A DNA stretch of 36,493 nucleotides from a virus. The stretch is from the IMG/VR virus record IMGVR_UViG_3300047392_000269, positions 1 to 36,493 of that record. The stretch is one strand, 5' to 3'. The first letter of the stretch is position 1, and every line of letters starts with the position of its first letter. The notes beneath the pieces are model-generated. The model had not been told where the DNA came from, made no database searches, and saw nothing but the letters and a program-made list of their open reading frames with translations. Shown in pieces: positions 31,187 to 36,450 of the stretch. The position numbers were made by a program, and so were the translations under genes.

Positions 31187-31215
31187 TTGACAAGATCTAG
31201 GCAATCCCGCACATA
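31187..31215 (+). promoter_or_regulatory. TTGACA-N17-CACATA element 2
   Basis: TTGACA 31187-31192 and CACATA 31210-31215. CCCGCACA pairs with TGTGTGGG here (31207-31222). It is 80 nt upstream of the palindrome at 31267. Confidence 0.5.
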
Positions 31216-31266
31216 TGTGTGGGGGCAAAACCTGGTTTAAGTCAAGCTTTGACACACCCTGGAATT

Positions 31267-31282
31267 TGTGAAGTTTATCACA
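31267..31282. promoter_or_regulatory. CRP-type palindrome
   Basis: TGTGAAGTTTATCACA, preceded by CCCTGGAATT. It starts 53 nt upstream of the TTGTCG at 31320. Confidence 0.8.
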
Positions 31283-31319
31283 TAAAAACACTTGCGACAC
31301 GCCGATAATGGATTGGTTA

Positions 31320-31342
31320 TTGTCGGTGCAACACGCTATAAT
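31320..31342 (+). promoter_or_regulatory. TTGTCG-N11-TATAAT promoter
   Basis: TTGTCG 31320-31325 and TATAAT 31337-31342, then ACTCTC. It drives the genes at 31372 and 31629. Confidence 0.75.
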
Positions 31343-31371
31343 ACTCTCATACCAACAACGAAAGGCTAAAA

Positions 31372-31626
31372 ATGTCAGATACACTTCAGTTTACTTTATT
31401 TCCGTTTACATATCAGGGAGTTAATTTTGTGTCCCGTATTTCTCAGGACTCCCGTTTCTATCCACAAATTATGTCTATGGGTCAAGCGTTTATTGATATG
31501 AATATTGCAGCGATTAACGATTGCATGCCCGACCTAGCGTCACTTACTATTGATGAATTAAATGAGCAACTTGCTTTCATTAACGACGGCGGAACAGAAA
31601 TGTTTCTAGAATTGGCAGGTGAATAA
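31372..31626 (+). CDS. 84-aa hypothetical protein
   Basis: 84 aa (LFPFTYQGVNFVSRISQDSR, then acidic helices). RBS CGAAAGG. It precedes the 97-aa gene by 2 nt. Function unknown. Confidence 0.65.
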   Translation: MSDTLQFTLFPFTYQGVNFVSRISQDSRFYPQIMSMGQAFIDMNIAAINDCMPDLASLTIDELNEQLAFINDGGTEMFLELAGE

Positions 31627-31628
31627 TA

Positions 31629-31922
31629 ATGGGACTTACTACTGCGCTAGACCTTGAAGAAAACCTATCACTAGATGCTGGACTTGCTTATCACTTACAG
31701 GCTAATCATTACCCACCCGTCCCCGTTGCTATGGTTCAGCCTTGCATAGATGCTATTGATGCATACTATGATGAAGACTATGACCGCTTGATCGAATTGC
31801 CTGGTGACATTACCTGGCGAGGTCAGTCCTCTGCTCCAGCATCGGCTATTGCAGAAGCTCACCATCTTGAAGCGTGGCTACCTCACGCTCATTACTGCGA
31901 CTGCGAAGATTGTGTGATTTAA
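31629..31922 (+). CDS. 97-aa acidic protein
   Basis: 97 aa, ending HAHYCDCEDCVI, a Cys/His-rich tail that could bind metal. The CRP-type palindrome at 31913-31928 overlaps its last codons and stop. Function unknown. Confidence 0.65.
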   Translation: MGLTTALDLEENLSLDAGLAYHLQANHYPPVPVAMVQPCIDAIDAYYDEDYDRLIELPGDITWRGQSSAPASAIAEAHHLEAWLPHAHYCDCEDCVI

Positions 31923-31928
31923 TTCACA
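31913..31928. promoter_or_regulatory. CRP-type palindrome overlapping a stop codon
   Basis: TGTGATTTAATTCACA is a perfect TGTGA-N6-TCACA. It contains the TAA of the upstream gene and starts 33 nt before the ATGTCA at 31946. Confidence 0.75.
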
Positions 31929-31945
31929 CACACAGGGCTAGACAA

Positions 31946-31968
31946 ATGTCAGACCCCACTGCTATAAT
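31946..31968 (+). promoter_or_regulatory. ATGTCA-N11-TATAAT promoter
   Basis: ATGTCA 31946-31951 with GACCCC following, TATAAT 31963-31968. Confidence 0.75.
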
Positions 31969-31999
31969 ACTCCAATAACAACTAGAAAGAAGGAAGCAA

Positions 32000-32176
32000 A
32001 TGACACTAAATGGATACACATACAAGGTCGGAGATTTATTCACAACCTTGAAGTCAAAGAAGACAGGCGTAATCAAAGAGATTATTCCAAACGCATCTGG
32101 CTCGGTGCGTGTATTGCTAGAAATGCCAACAAAGGAAACTCGTTGGACAACAGTTAGCAACGAAGCCCTAGTATAA
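32000..32176 (+). CDS. 58-aa hypothetical protein
   Basis: 58 aa, SH3/KOW-like beta pattern (YKVGDLFTTLKSKKTGVIKEI, VRVLLEMPTKETRWTTVSN). Such small barrel proteins often contact RNA or DNA. RBS AGAAGGAAG. Fold inferred by eye. Confidence 0.6.
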   Translation: MTLNGYTYKVGDLFTTLKSKKTGVIKEIIPNASGSVRVLLEMPTKETRWTTVSNEALV

Positions 32177-32196
32177 ATAAATGCAGGGCTCACCGC

Positions 32197-32219
32197 TTGT
32201 CGGTGGGCTCTGCTACAAT
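32197..32219 (+). promoter_or_regulatory. TTGTCG-N11-TACAAT promoter
   Basis: TTGTCG 32197-32202 and TACAAT 32214-32219. The hexamer lies in the loop of a CACCG/CGGTG inverted repeat. No CRP-type site is seen. Confidence 0.7.
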
Positions 32220-32254
32220 ACTCATAACATCAACCAACCAACGAAAGAGGAAAA

Positions 32255-32656
32255 ATGTCAAGAGCGTTATCAGTTAAGGTAGCAACACCAAAGGTCATCA
32301 AGGCACTTGAGGCAAAGTTAGAGGCTGGCACAAAGGCTATCGCTAACAATGAAAAAAAGCGCAAGGAATACGAGAAGACAGAAAAGGTTTGGGCTAAAGA
32401 AGTTGCAGACCTAGTAATCAAGCAGATTGCAAAGGCAGAAGTTTCTGCTAATGAAAACTGGCGTGGTGAAGTTTCAGTTAATTTCTCAGTTCCAGCAGGT
32501 GCAATTAAGTTGCCCGAGAAGCCAAGCATTGACTTGGAGCAGGAACTTGGTCGCTATGAAGTTCAAGAGATTGAGAACGCAATTCGTATTCTCAAGATGA
32601 CAGATGAGGAAACAGTAAATGCCTCAACCTTCAAGTCAATCGCACAGTATCTCTAA
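32255..32656 (+). CDS. Coiled-coil protein of 133 aa
   Basis: 133 aa. The Lys/Glu-rich helix at about 15-60 (VIKALEAKLEAGTKAIANNE) is followed by a beta segment (GEVSVNFSVPAGAIKLP) and a helical end. RBS AAAGAGG. Function unknown. Confidence 0.7.
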   Translation: MSRALSVKVATPKVIKALEAKLEAGTKAIANNEKKRKEYEKTEKVWAKEVADLVIKQIAKAEVSANENWRGEVSVNFSVPAGAIKLPEKPSIDLEQELGRYEVQEIENAIRILKMTDEETVNASTFKSIAQYL

Positions 32657-32672
32657 ATAAATACAACGACCT

Positions 32673-32707
32673 GAGCAAGTCGCCAAACTGCTCACACCTT
32701 CGGGTGT
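32673..32707 (+). other. Paired hairpins: GAGCA/TGCTC and a UUCG tetraloop
   Basis: GAGCA (32673-32677) and TGCTC (32689-32693) can pair. ACACC-TTCG-GGTGT (32694-32707) is a stable UUCG hairpin. The first hairpin recurs at 34201-34221 with identical spacing. It lies 17 nt after the upstream stop. Confidence 0.55.
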
Positions 32708-32729
32708 CCCTACTAACAAAGGCAACAAA

Positions 32730-32957
32730 ATGCGTTTCAAGATTGAAATGTACGACGAAGTAAAAGCAAATGATTTAACAATCTATTCAGATGAAGGCTA
32801 TGACAATGAAAGTCTTAAGCAATTAGTTTTCTCTAACCTCAAGCGGTTTGATGGAAATGTTAAAGCGTTTGTATATGATAGAGAGAATAAGAAAAAAACA
32901 TCAGCTGCTTTCTTTCCGATGGAAACAGTTAACTTTGTAAAATCTTTAACAAAGTAA
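32730..32957 (+). CDS. 75-aa hypothetical protein
   Basis: 75 aa, alpha/beta (RFKIEMYDEVKANDLTIYSD, VKAFVYDRENKKK). No clear promoter of the TTGTCA type lies in front. It is probably cotranscribed with the coiled-coil gene. Function unknown. Confidence 0.6.
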   Translation: MRFKIEMYDEVKANDLTIYSDEGYDNESLKQLVFSNLKRFDGNVKAFVYDRENKKKTSAAFFPMETVNFVKSLTK

Positions 32958-32962
32958 AACTT

Positions 32963-32986
32963 GGGGCGGGATCTGAATCCCGCCCC
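32963..32986 (+). terminator. Rho-independent-like terminator
   Basis: GGGGCGGGAT pairs perfectly with ATCCCGCCCC around CTGA. The following sequence is only weakly T-rich. It lies 5 nt past the 75-aa gene. Confidence 0.8.
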
Positions 32987-33021
32987 ATCTTAAAATTTGA
33001 GATGCCCGTAGAGGTGCGGGG

Positions 33022-33051
33022 TTTTCCACAGGTTTAAGAGGGTTATCCACA
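33022..33051. other. Two DnaA-box-like sequences 21 bp apart
   Basis: TTTTCCACA at 33022-33030 and TTATCCACA at 33043-33051. The second matches the DnaA-box consensus TTATNCACA. They lie in a gene-free 200-bp gap after a terminator. With only two boxes, an origin is a hypothesis. Confidence 0.45.
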
Positions 33052-33064
33052 ACCCCTGAAATTT

Positions 33065-33080
33065 TGTGAGATTGATCACA
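33065..33080. promoter_or_regulatory. CRP-type palindrome
   Basis: TGTGAGATTGATCACA, preceded by CCCCTGAAATTT. It starts 53 nt upstream of the ATGTCA at 33118, the same distance as at 31267/31320. Confidence 0.8.
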
Positions 33081-33117
33081 TGGATCAATTCGGACATATT
33101 GCGTTTAATCCTTTACA

Positions 33118-33140
33118 ATGTCAGACCACCCTGCTATACT
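33118..33140 (+). promoter_or_regulatory. ATGTCA-N11-TATACT promoter of the DUF932 gene
   Basis: ATGTCA 33118-33123 and TATACT 33135-33140, then an RBS CGAAAGG for the gene at 33168. Confidence 0.75.
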
Positions 33141-33167
33141 TACAACTAATCTAACGAAAGGTAAAAA

Positions 33168-34175
33168 ATGGCTCACAATCTCGAAGTTGAAAATGGCGAA
33201 GTTGCTTTCGCTCTCCGTGGTGCTCCTGCTTGGCATAACCTTGCAAATCGCATCTTCACACAAGATGAGGAAGTTACAACTGCAACAATGCTTGAAGAAG
33301 CAAAGTTAGCAAATTGGAATGTTCGTCTTTCTCCAATCGCTGAGCATATTCCAGATACGTGGAACGATGTATCTACTGCATCCCTTGTGTTGCGTGACAA
33401 TCCATTCAGTGGCGGAACTGATGTTCTTGCTACTGTTGGTAAGCGCTACAAGCCTGTGCAAAATGAAGAATTGTTTGCATTTGCTGATGCAATTCACGAT
33501 GCAGACCCTAACTGCCGTTGGGAATCTGCTGGTTCTCTTAAGAAAGGCAAAGTTGTGTTTGGAACTGTTGATATTCCTCGCACAATGGTTCTTGACCCAC
33601 AAGGTGCAAATGATGAGACAAAACTTTATCTTATCGTTTGGACGTCACACGATGGTTCTGTTGCTGTTCAAGCAGCGGTTACTCCTGTTCGTGTTGTATG
33701 CCAAAACACTTTGAATCTTGCAATGCGTAATGCAAAGCAATCTTTCAAAATTCGTCATACGCAATCTGTTGATGGTCGCATCCAAGTTGCTCGTGAGACT
33801 CTTGGCCTTGCTCTTGGTTACTTTGACCAATTCGAAATTGAAGCAAAAGCAATGTTTGAACAATCAATCACTGATGCTGAATTTTCAAAGTTGATTCAGA
33901 CAATTTATCCAAAGCCTGACAAGGATGCTGCAAAAGTTGCGCTGACTAAATGGGAAAATAAAGTTGTCCTATTGGATGACCTTTACCATAACTCACCAAC
34001 TAATGCTACAATCAAGGGCACAAAGTGGGGTGCATTCAATGCACTTACTGAGCGCCTAGATTATTATCGTTCAGGGCGTGGAAACTCTGAAACACTCATG
34101 GCGGGTGCATCAGGGTTTGACCCAATTCTTACCGCTGAAAAAAATAAAATTATGAAGTTGGTTAAAGCCTTCTAA
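33168..34175 (+). CDS. DUF932 phage/plasmid-like protein (TIGR03299-like)
   Basis: 335 aa. The start AHNLEVENGEVAFALRGAPAWHNLA followed by VGKRYKPVQNEELFAFADA and TPVRVVCQNTLNLAMRNAK matches the DUF932 family of phage and plasmid proteins. Members occur in many mobile elements and have unknown biochemistry. The gene is the longest in this region and has its own CRP-type site and promoter, which suggests high or controlled expression. RBS CGAAAGG. A tRNA-Asp follows. Confidence 0.9.
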   Translation: MAHNLEVENGEVAFALRGAPAWHNLANRIFTQDEEVTTATMLEEAKLANWNVRLSPIAEHIPDTWNDVSTASLVLRDNPFSGGTDVLATVGKRYKPVQNEELFAFADAIHDADPNCRWESAGSLKKGKVVFGTVDIPRTMVLDPQGANDETKLYLIVWTSHDGSVAVQAAVTPVRVVCQNTLNLAMRNAKQSFKIRHTQSVDGRIQVARETLGLALGYFDQFEIEAKAMFEQSITDAEFSKLIQTIYPKPDKDAAKVALTKWENKVVLLDDLYHNSPTNATIKGTKWGAFNALTERLDYYRSGRGNSETLMAGASGFDPILTAEKNKIMKLVKAF

Positions 34176-34200
34176 ATAATAAATAAAACTAAATAATCCT

Positions 34201-34221
34201 GAGCATGATGTAAAACTGCTC
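34201..34221 (+). other. GAGCA/TGCTC hairpin before the tRNA
   Basis: GAGCA (34201-34205) and TGCTC (34217-34221) pair with the same spacing as the copy at 32673-32693. It lies between the DUF932 gene and tRNA-Asp and might mark a processing site. Confidence 0.5.
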
Positions 34222-34226
34222 ACCAT

Positions 34227-34303
34227 GATCTCTTAGCTCAATTGGTTAGAGCGCTACCCTGTCACGGTAGAGGTTGCGAGTTCAAGTCTCGTAGGGATCG
34301 CCA
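34227..34303 (+). tRNA. tRNA-Asp (anticodon GUC)
   Basis: The cloverleaf folds by hand. Acceptor GATCTCT pairs with AGGGATC. D stem is GCTC/GAGC, anticodon stem CTACC/GGTAG with loop CTGTCAC, and T stem GCGAG/CTCGT with TTCAAGT. The discriminator is G, as usual for Asp. The next three bases are CCA, so the 3' end is probably encoded. Confidence 0.95.
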
Positions 34304-34313
34304 GCGTGTCGGC

Positions 34314-34342
34314 TTGACAAAATTGATCGGATGCCCGCATAT
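34314..34342 (+). promoter_or_regulatory. TTGACA-N17-GCATAT element 3
   Basis: TTGACA 34314-34319 and GCATAT 34337-34342, just after the tRNA. Third member of the set. Confidence 0.45.
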
Positions 34343-34349
34343 TTGAGGG

Positions 34350-34365
34350 TATGAGATATATCATA
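34350..34365. promoter_or_regulatory. Variant palindrome TATGA-N6-TCATA
   Basis: TATGAGATATATCATA replaces the TGTGA-N6-TCACA site, at 52 nt (start to start) from the TTGTCA at 34402. Others lie at 53. It could be a lower-affinity or altered-specificity site. Confidence 0.45.
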
Positions 34366-34401
34366 CGACACGACAAAAAAAGCCCTGGAATCTGTAGACA
34401 T

Positions 34402-34424
34402 TTGTCAGTGGGGTCCGCTATAAT
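34402..34424 (+). promoter_or_regulatory. TTGTCA-N11-TATAAT promoter (leaderless)
   Basis: TTGTCA 34402-34407 and TATAAT 34419-34424; ACTCTC then gives ATG at 34431, exactly 6 nt later. Confidence 0.75.
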
Positions 34425-34430
34425 ACTCTC

Positions 34431-35054
34431 ATGCAAACAACCAACGGAACTAAATATACATTTGTCTGTGACCCAGATGAATGCGACACATTGATCGAAG
34501 TAACTTGTGTTTCAGGATTCGATTTTCCAAATGGTGTGATTAAACACACATGCCCCTGTGGTAGAGAAATGTCATACATCTCTGCTACAATACTCTCATC
34601 AGAACAACCAACGAAAGAGGAAAACATGGAAACAAATACACCGCAGGTCATGACACTTGATTGGGTCGAAAACGATGTAGTTACAAGCAAAACTTATACT
34701 GAATCAGATGTTCGTCATATGGTTTGGGTTAATAAGAATTTAACAAATAAGCAGAACGAGTGGTTTAAGAAAGAATCACAACTTCGCACATTTATTCATG
34801 ACAACTTTGAGAATTCAGAAGACCAAGAAGCGCTTACTGAAATCGCAGAGATGTTTGACATTCCTTTAACTAAGGAGATTGAAGTAACTGTTTGGGTTCG
34901 TGTTGATGCAACTGTTGAGGTTGAACTATCAGGCGGAGATTCATTTGATGCGGTTGAAGATTTTATTTCTCAGAACTTGACTGTTGATTCATATGGTTCA
35001 GAGATGTCTGTAAATAACTTTGAAATTGAGCGATGCGAAGAAGGTGCATACTAA
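34431..35054 (+). CDS. 207-aa protein whose reading frame runs through an internal promoter
   Basis: 207 aa if read from the leaderless ATG at 34431. Residues 1-50 hold a Cys-rich part (FVCDPDECDTL, HTCPCGREMSY), a possible zinc ribbon. Residues 51-65 are the translation of a complete TTGTCA-type promoter and RBS (CGAAAGAGG), with an in-frame ATG at 34626. Residues 66-207 form a second, acidic domain (VTVWVRVDATVEVELSGGDSF). It may be a fusion of two genes that lost the stop between them, and two products are likely. Function unknown. Confidence 0.7.
   Translation: MQTTNGTKYTFVCDPDECDTLIEVTCVSGFDFPNGVIKHTCPCGREMSYISATILSSEQPTKEENMETNTPQVMTLDWVENDVVTSKTYTESDVRHMVWVNKNLTNKQNEWFKKESQLRTFIHDNFENSEDQEALTEIAEMFDIPLTKEIEVTVWVRVDATVEVELSGGDSFDAVEDFISQNLTVDSYGSEMSVNNFEIERCEEGAY
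34535..34550. promoter_or_regulatory. CRP-type palindrome inside coding sequence
   Basis: TGTGATTAAACACACA differs from TGTGA-N6-TCACA at one half-site base. It lies 34 nt upstream of the ATGTCA at 34569, close to the 32- and 33-nt cases. Confidence 0.55.
34569..34591 (+). promoter_or_regulatory. ATGTCA-N11-TACAAT promoter inside coding sequence
   Basis: ATGTCA 34569-34574 and TACAAT 34586-34591, then ACTCTC and an RBS before the in-frame ATG at 34626. The downstream layout is nearly identical to the promoter at 32197-32219. Confidence 0.7.
34626..35054 (+). CDS. 142-aa in-frame internal product
   Basis: This is the C-terminal part of the 207-aa frame, from an ATG with RBS CGAAAGAGG and its own promoter. 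It begins METNTPQVMTLDWVEND and holds a helical then beta-rich domain. This may be the original gene. It overlaps the next gene as TAATG. Confidence 0.65.
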   Translation: METNTPQVMTLDWVENDVVTSKTYTESDVRHMVWVNKNLTNKQNEWFKKESQLRTFIHDNFENSEDQEALTEIAEMFDIPLTKEIEVTVWVRVDATVEVELSGGDSFDAVEDFISQNLTVDSYGSEMSVNNFEIERCEEGAY

Positions 35055-35257
35055 TGTATTTCGAACTCACCGCTCCCTCTCAGTTAGCCTTTGCACGGGC
35101 TACCTGGGAGGCTGAGATGATTGGGCTAGACCCACAGAGAATTGCACCATTGACTTTCAACATTGGAACTGGTAGTATTGAGAAAGTGAGTCGTATTCGT
35201 GATAAGTATAATCTAACAGAATCATACGTATCAGAATATGAGCCAACAGGTTACTAG
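35054..35257 (+). CDS. 67-aa hypothetical protein
   Basis: 67 aa from the ATG at 35054 (TAATG overlap). A 7-codon upstream extension exists but is less likely. It has LAFARATWEAEMIGLDPQRI and a GTGSIEKVSRI segment. Function unknown. Confidence 0.6.
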   Translation: MYFELTAPSQLAFARATWEAEMIGLDPQRIAPLTFNIGTGSIEKVSRIRDKYNLTESYVSEYEPTGY

Positions 35258-35265
35258 GAGATAAT

Positions 35266-35412
35266 ATGTCAGATTATAAAGATGGTTTTGATGACGGGTA
35301 TAGATTTGCTCGTGAAGAGATGATGGAGAAGCTTTCAGAGATTGATATTGCTGATATCGACTCTTGGATTCTTGACCGTCTTTCTGAAATGATTGAAGGT
35401 GGGTCGCTATGA
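35266..35412 (+). CDS. 48-aa acidic helical protein
   Basis: 48 aa, starting SDYKDGFDDGYRFAREEMMEK. Short acidic proteins of this kind are common in phages. RBS TAGGAG. ATGA overlap with the next gene. Confidence 0.6.
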   Translation: MSDYKDGFDDGYRFAREEMMEKLSEIDIADIDSWILDRLSEMIEGGSL

Positions 35413-35606
35413 CAGAATGGATCGGCTGTGATAAATGTAATTCAGTAGTACCTGCAATGTATCTTGTTAAGATGGTTAGCGGCGAGCTTGCATTCTGCGG
35501 GCACCATTTTAATAAGTTCAAGCCAAGCCTTGACAAGATAGCCTATGAAGTAGTAGAATTAAACAAAAAAGAAGAGACACCTCAACTAGTAGAAATGGCG
35601 GAATAA
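35409..35606 (+). CDS. DUF7455-like zinc-ribbon protein
   Basis: 65 aa. CDKCNSVVPAMYLVKMVSGELAFCGHH resembles the DUF7455 family of actinobacterial and actinophage proteins (CDxC, then CxHH as metal ligands). The end is acidic. The family match supports an actinobacterial host. Role unknown. Confidence 0.65.
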   Translation: MTEWIGCDKCNSVVPAMYLVKMVSGELAFCGHHFNKFKPSLDKIAYEVVELNKKEETPQLVEMAE

Positions 35607-35608
35607 AC

Positions 35609-36010
35609 ATGGGAGACCGTGCTAACTTTGGATTCACACAATCTAATGGAGAAACAATTGTAGTATATGGACACTGGGCTGGAGCAGGCATGCTGGACCT
35701 TCTAGCACGTGCAGTCGACAAAGCCCGTCCTCGTTGGAACGATGAATCATATGCAACACGTATTGCTATCTCTAATCTAATTCAAGACGAGTGGACCAGC
35801 GAAACAGGTTGGGGCCTGCAGGTAAATCAACGTTCAGATAATGAGCACAAAATTCCTATCATTAATTTTGATAAGAATGAATTTAGTCTTCATGAAGAAG
35901 CACCATTTAGCGATGAGAATCGAATTAAAGGTGTACAGGATGAAGCGCTATTCACAATGGACCTTGAGGCATTCATTCAAAAGTATGCTAGGGAACTAAT
36001 ACTAAACTAA
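35609..36010 (+). CDS. 133-aa conserved phage protein (MGDRANFGF start)
   Basis: 133 aa. The start MGDRANFGF followed by VVYGHWAGAG is a motif I recognise from many phage and bacterial proteins of unknown function with an MGDRANxxxx start and a later YxHWxG. It lies 2 nt after the zinc-ribbon gene. The next gene is behind a 300-bp gap. Confidence 0.75.
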   Translation: MGDRANFGFTQSNGETIVVYGHWAGAGMLDLLARAVDKARPRWNDESYATRIAISNLIQDEWTSETGWGLQVNQRSDNEHKIPIINFDKNEFSLHEEAPFSDENRIKGVQDEALFTMDLEAFIQKYARELILN

Positions 36011-36114
36011 TTAATAACTATGGTGCCCCTAAAGAGTTGCACAACGCAGCAAGGGGTTAAATAATGCAGGGTTTTTTACTTTCGTTGGTTAATCCCTAGC
36101 AGCCTTAGCAAAGC

Positions 36115-36143
36115 TTGACAAATGCCGATCTATGGCCCACAAA
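36115..36143 (+). promoter_or_regulatory. TTGACA-N17-CACAAA element 4
   Basis: TTGACA 36115-36120 and CACAAA 36138-36143. It lies 83 nt upstream of the palindrome at 36198, compared with 81 and 80 for elements 1 and 2. Confidence 0.45.
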
Positions 36144-36197
36144 AAATAAGGGTAATATATTTTGTTTAAGAAGTCAATATAAATTCGCCTGAAATTC

Positions 36198-36213
36198 TGT
36201 GATATTGATCACA
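36198..36213. promoter_or_regulatory. CRP-type palindrome
   Basis: TGTGATATTGATCACA, preceded by GCCTGAAATT. It starts 82 nt upstream of the ATGTCA at 36280. The inverted repeat AAGGTGC/GCACCTT lies just after it. Confidence 0.8.
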
Positions 36214-36218
36214 TTCTA

Positions 36219-36237
36219 AGGTGCTACAGCACCTTAA
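36219..36237. repeat. Inverted repeat AAGGTGC-TACA-GCACCTT
   Basis: TAAGGTGC and GCACCTTA are perfect inverted copies around TACA, between the palindrome and the promoter. It could be a second operator or an RNA hairpin. Confidence 0.55.
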
Positions 36238-36279
36238 GATGATCAATGTGGCGGGAATCACAAGAGCTTTCTATTCCAA

Positions 36280-36302
36280 ATGTCAGTGGTCTCATATATA
36301 AT
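36280..36302 (+). promoter_or_regulatory. ATGTCA-N11-TATAAT promoter (leaderless)
   Basis: ATGTCA 36280-36285 and TATAAT 36297-36302; ATG follows after TCTCAT at 36309, again 6 nt. Confidence 0.7.
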
Positions 36303-36308
36303 TCTCAT

Positions 36309-36437
36309 ATGACAACAAGATGCAATATGTGTATGGAAGAATTGGACTATAGCGATTATGTCCATGTATGTCCTGAATGTTTAACTGATGATTACTTAAT
36401 GGATTTGTCAGTCCCCTCTGATACAATAACTCTCTAA
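36309..36437 (+). CDS. 42-aa zinc-ribbon peptide overlapping the next promoter
   Basis: 42 aa with CNMC and CPEC pairs, a four-Cys ribbon. Codons for the last ten residues (LSVPSDTITL) are the next TTGTCA-N11-TACAAT promoter, so promoter and protein share sequence. Leaderless start; a longer frame to 36246 would cover the promoter and is rejected. Confidence 0.65.
   Translation: MTTRCNMCMEELDYSDYVHVCPECLTDDYLMDLSVPSDTITL
36405..36427 (+). promoter_or_regulatory. TTGTCA-N11-TACAAT promoter inside coding sequence
   Basis: TTGTCA 36405-36410 and TACAAT 36422-36427, inside the end of the 42-aa gene. It precedes the gene at 36451 with RBS CGAAAGG. Confidence 0.7.
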
Positions 36438-36450
36438 CGAAAGGTAACAA

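Noticed and set aside
34431-34625. Sequencing error creating the fused 207-aa frame
   Set aside because: Not excluded, but the frame is uninterrupted on both sides and both parts have good coding character; kept as a finding to verify.
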